From Leucobacter exalbidus (GTDB taxonomy: Bacteria > Actinomycetota > Actinomycetes > Actinomycetales > Microbacteriaceae): 64,000 nucleotides of DNA. The stretch lies in assembly GCF_017834145.1 (NCBI RefSeq), contig NZ_JAFIDA010000001.1:744001-808000 (forward strand), in the 5' to 3' direction. A program made the translations under genes and the position numbers. How positions within the stretch are numbered: the first letter of the stretch is position 1; each line of letters starts with the position of its first letter. A model generated the notes under the pieces. The model saw only the letters and a list, made by a program, of their open reading frames with translations. It had not been told where the DNA came from and did not search any database. Shown here one piece after another: positions 62,363-64,000 of this stretch.

Positions 62363-63187
62363 CTAGCGCGCGCTGACCGCAGGATCGGTGGGCGCACCCT
62401 GCGTGCCGCTGGCAATGTGGCGTACGACTTCGGCGAGTGCGGGCACTCCCCCGTCGCGCAGTGCGCGCACGAAGGCGGTGCCGACGATCGCGCCGTCAGC
62501 GTAGTCAAGGGCGGCTGACACCTGTTCGGGTGTCGAGATGCCAATGCCCACGCACGCCAGCGGAGCGCCTGCTTCGCGCAGCCGCGCGGTCAGCGTGCGA
62601 GCCGCCTTATCGAGTTCGGCTCGTTCGCCGGTGATGCCCATCGTCGACACGGTGTAGACGAACCCGGTCGTGGCTTCAGAAACGAGACGCAGGCGCGCAT
62701 CGGTTGAGCTGGGGGCCGCCAAGAACACGCGGTCGAGGCCGAACTGCTCGCTGACCGCGATCCACTGCGCGGCCGAGTCAGGCGTGATGTCGGGCGTGAT
62801 GAGCCCCGCGCCACCGGCCGCGGCGAGGTCGCGCGCGAAGCGCTCGACACCGTACTGCATCACCGGGTTCCAGTAGGTCATAATGAGCACGGGCACGTCA
62901 ACGGCTTCGCGCACACGACGCACCGCTTCGAACACGTGGGTCAGCTTGAAGCCGTCAGCAAGCGCGGTCTTCGTCGCTTCCTGAATCACGGCGCCATCCA
63001 TCACCGGATCGGAGTAGGGCACCCCAAGCTCAATGACGTCGGCACCGTTTTGCGCCAGCGCAATGGCGGCTTCAACGCTCGTGCCGAGATCGGGGAAACC
63101 GACCGGCAGGTAGCCAATCAGTGCGCCCTTGCGCTCAACGTTTGCCTGCTTGATTGCGCGTGAGACCGAAGATTCGTGCGTGCTCAT
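62363..63187 (-). CDS. trpA: Tryptophan synthase alpha subunit
   Basis: 274 aa. Cleaves indole-3-glycerol phosphate to indole. Motifs: [40 protein letters not shown] with catalytic Glu and Asp, and [17 protein letters not shown] [15 protein letters not shown] 63187 overlaps the trpB stop. Confidence 0.96.
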   Translation of the reverse strand: MSTHESSVSRAIKQANVERKGALIGYLPVGFPDLGTSVEAAIALAQNGADVIELGVPYSDPVMDGAVIQEATKTALADGFKLTHVFEAVRRVREAVDVPVLIMTYWNPVMQYGVERFARDLAAAGGAGLITPDITPDSAAQWIAVSEQFGLDRVFLAAPSSTDARLRLVSEATTGFVYTVSTMGITGERAELDKAARTLTARLREAGAPLACVGIGISTPEQVSAALDYADGAIVGTAFVRALRDGGVPALAEVVRHIASGTQGAPTDPAVSAR

Positions 63188-64000
63188 TCGTCCACTCCAG
63201 CTTCGTGGTCAAACAGATCAAAGTAGCGACCTGCCGTGCCCATGTCTTTATCGCCACGGCCAGACAAGTTCACCGCGATCACTGAGCCTTCACCCAGTTC
63301 ACGGCCGATCCGCAGCGCACCGGCCAGCGCGTGCGCCGACTCGATTGCGGGGATGATGCCCTCGCTGCGGCTCAGCAGCCGCAGTGCCTGCATGGCTTCG
63401 TCGTCGGTTGCGGGAATATACTGCGCGCGACCGATATCGGCGAGCCAGGCGTGCTCGGGGCCAACGCCCGGGTAGTCGAGGCCGGCAGAAATCGAGTGTG
63501 ACTCGATCGTCTGGCCGTCTTCGTCCTGCAGCACATACGTCAGCGCACCGTGCAAAATACCGGGGCGACCGCGCTCGATTGAAGCGGCGTGCTGCTCGGT
63601 GTCAACACCAGCGCCCGCGGCTTCGACACCGTAGAGCTTGACGTCGGCGTCATCGAGAAACGCGTCGAACATGCCGATGGCGTTCGAGCCGCCACCCACG
63701 CAGGCCACGACCGCGTCGGGCAGCTTGCCCGTCTTCGCGATCAGCTGGGCACGCGCTTCTTCAGAGATGATCTTCTGGAAATCGCGCACCATGGCGGGGA
63801 ACGGGTGGGGGCCTGCGGCCGTACCGAAGATGTAGTTAGTGCGCTCAACCGAGGCCACCCAGTCGCGGTATGCCTCGTTGATCGCATCCTTGAGGGTGCG
63901 TGAGCCCGCGGTCACGGGAATCACTTCAGCACCCAGCAACCGCATGCGGGCCACGTTGAGGGCCTGACGCTCGGTGTCAACCTCGCCCATGTAAATGGTG
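63184..64000 (-). CDS. trpB: Tryptophan synthase beta subunit (5' end outside window)
   Basis: C-terminal about 270 residues; the frame is open to the window edge. The PLP-pocket GGGSN in [20 protein letters not shown], then [20 protein letters not shown] and [11 protein letters not shown]. Condenses indole and serine; coupled to trpA by a 4-bp overlap. Confidence 0.95.
   Translation of the reverse strand, partial: TIYMGEVDTERQALNVARMRLLGAEVIPVTAGSRTLKDAINEAYRDWVASVERTNYIFGTAAGPHPFPAMVRDFQKIISEEARAQLIAKTGKLPDAVVACVGGGSNAIGMFDAFLDDADVKLYGVEAAGAGVDTEQHAASIERGRPGILHGALTYVLQDEDGQTIESHSISAGLDYPGVGPEHAWLADIGRAQYIPATDDEAMQALRLLSRSEGIIPAIESAHALAGALRIGRELGEGSVIAVNLSGRGDKDMGTAGRYFDLFDHEAGVDE

Overview
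The window looks like chromosome of a high-GC actinobacterium, most probably a Microbacteriaceae member close to Leucobacter. This is inferred from gene content and order (rpsB-tsf-pyrH-frr-cdsA-DivIVA protein, DUF2469-yraN-comM-dprA-xerC, imuA'-imuB-dnaE2, pyk-lgt-trpAB), an actinobacterial SOS box and several probable leaderless genes. No search was run, so the genus is tentative. I saw no rRNA, tRNA or CRISPR array.

Left host part (1 to about 15.9 kb): a thioredoxin-type co-chaperone (cut by the window edge), a large membrane protein with an internal lipobox, a giant DivIVA-like coiled-coil protein with RNase HI, a small lipoprotein, a cell-wall lytic protein, and the rpsB-tsf-pyrH-frr-cdsA block read leftward. 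An M23-like secreted protein, xerC and the 3' half of dprA follow.

Mobile element (about 15.92 to 40.38 kb): dprA is split. Its 3' half ends at about 15.92 kb and its 5' half resumes at about 40.38 kb, on the same strand and in register. The 24.4 kb between is an AT-richer integrated element. Its left end carries three overlapping tyrosine-recombinase genes plus a small coiled-coil gene, a Tn554-like arrangement. Cargo in order: a small Cys-rich gene with a truncated neighbour, two small minus-strand regulator/membrane units, a direct-repeat cluster, a two-component system with an ABC exporter, a PrrC/RloC-like ATPase with a candidate anticodon-nuclease domain, a MerR/HEAT-repeat pair behind a classic 19-bp-spacer MerR promoter, a SUMF1-fold protein, and a four-gene cluster (serine-recombinase-like protein with Asn at the catalytic position, unknown protein, DUF4365-like nuclease, Cys-rich mini-protein). 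Opposite this lies a GHKL ATPase-PD-(D/E)XK fusion. A decayed third copy of the Cys-rich mini-gene lies near the right end. Much of the cargo looks like defence or conflict functions.

Right host part (40.4 to 64 kb): the dprA 5' half, comM and yraN; a siderophore-type ABC importer with a candidate iron box; DUF2469; the SOS mutagenesis cassette imuA'-imuB-dnaE2 behind a perfect LexA box; pncB; DUF3039; two ABC export systems, one of them TagGH/Wzm-Wzt-like; pyk; lgt; and trpA with partial trpB.

The most interesting object is the dprA-integrated element: it disrupts the natural-transformation locus and carries several predicted nucleases or ATPases together with a repeated Cys-rich mini-gene family I do not recognise.
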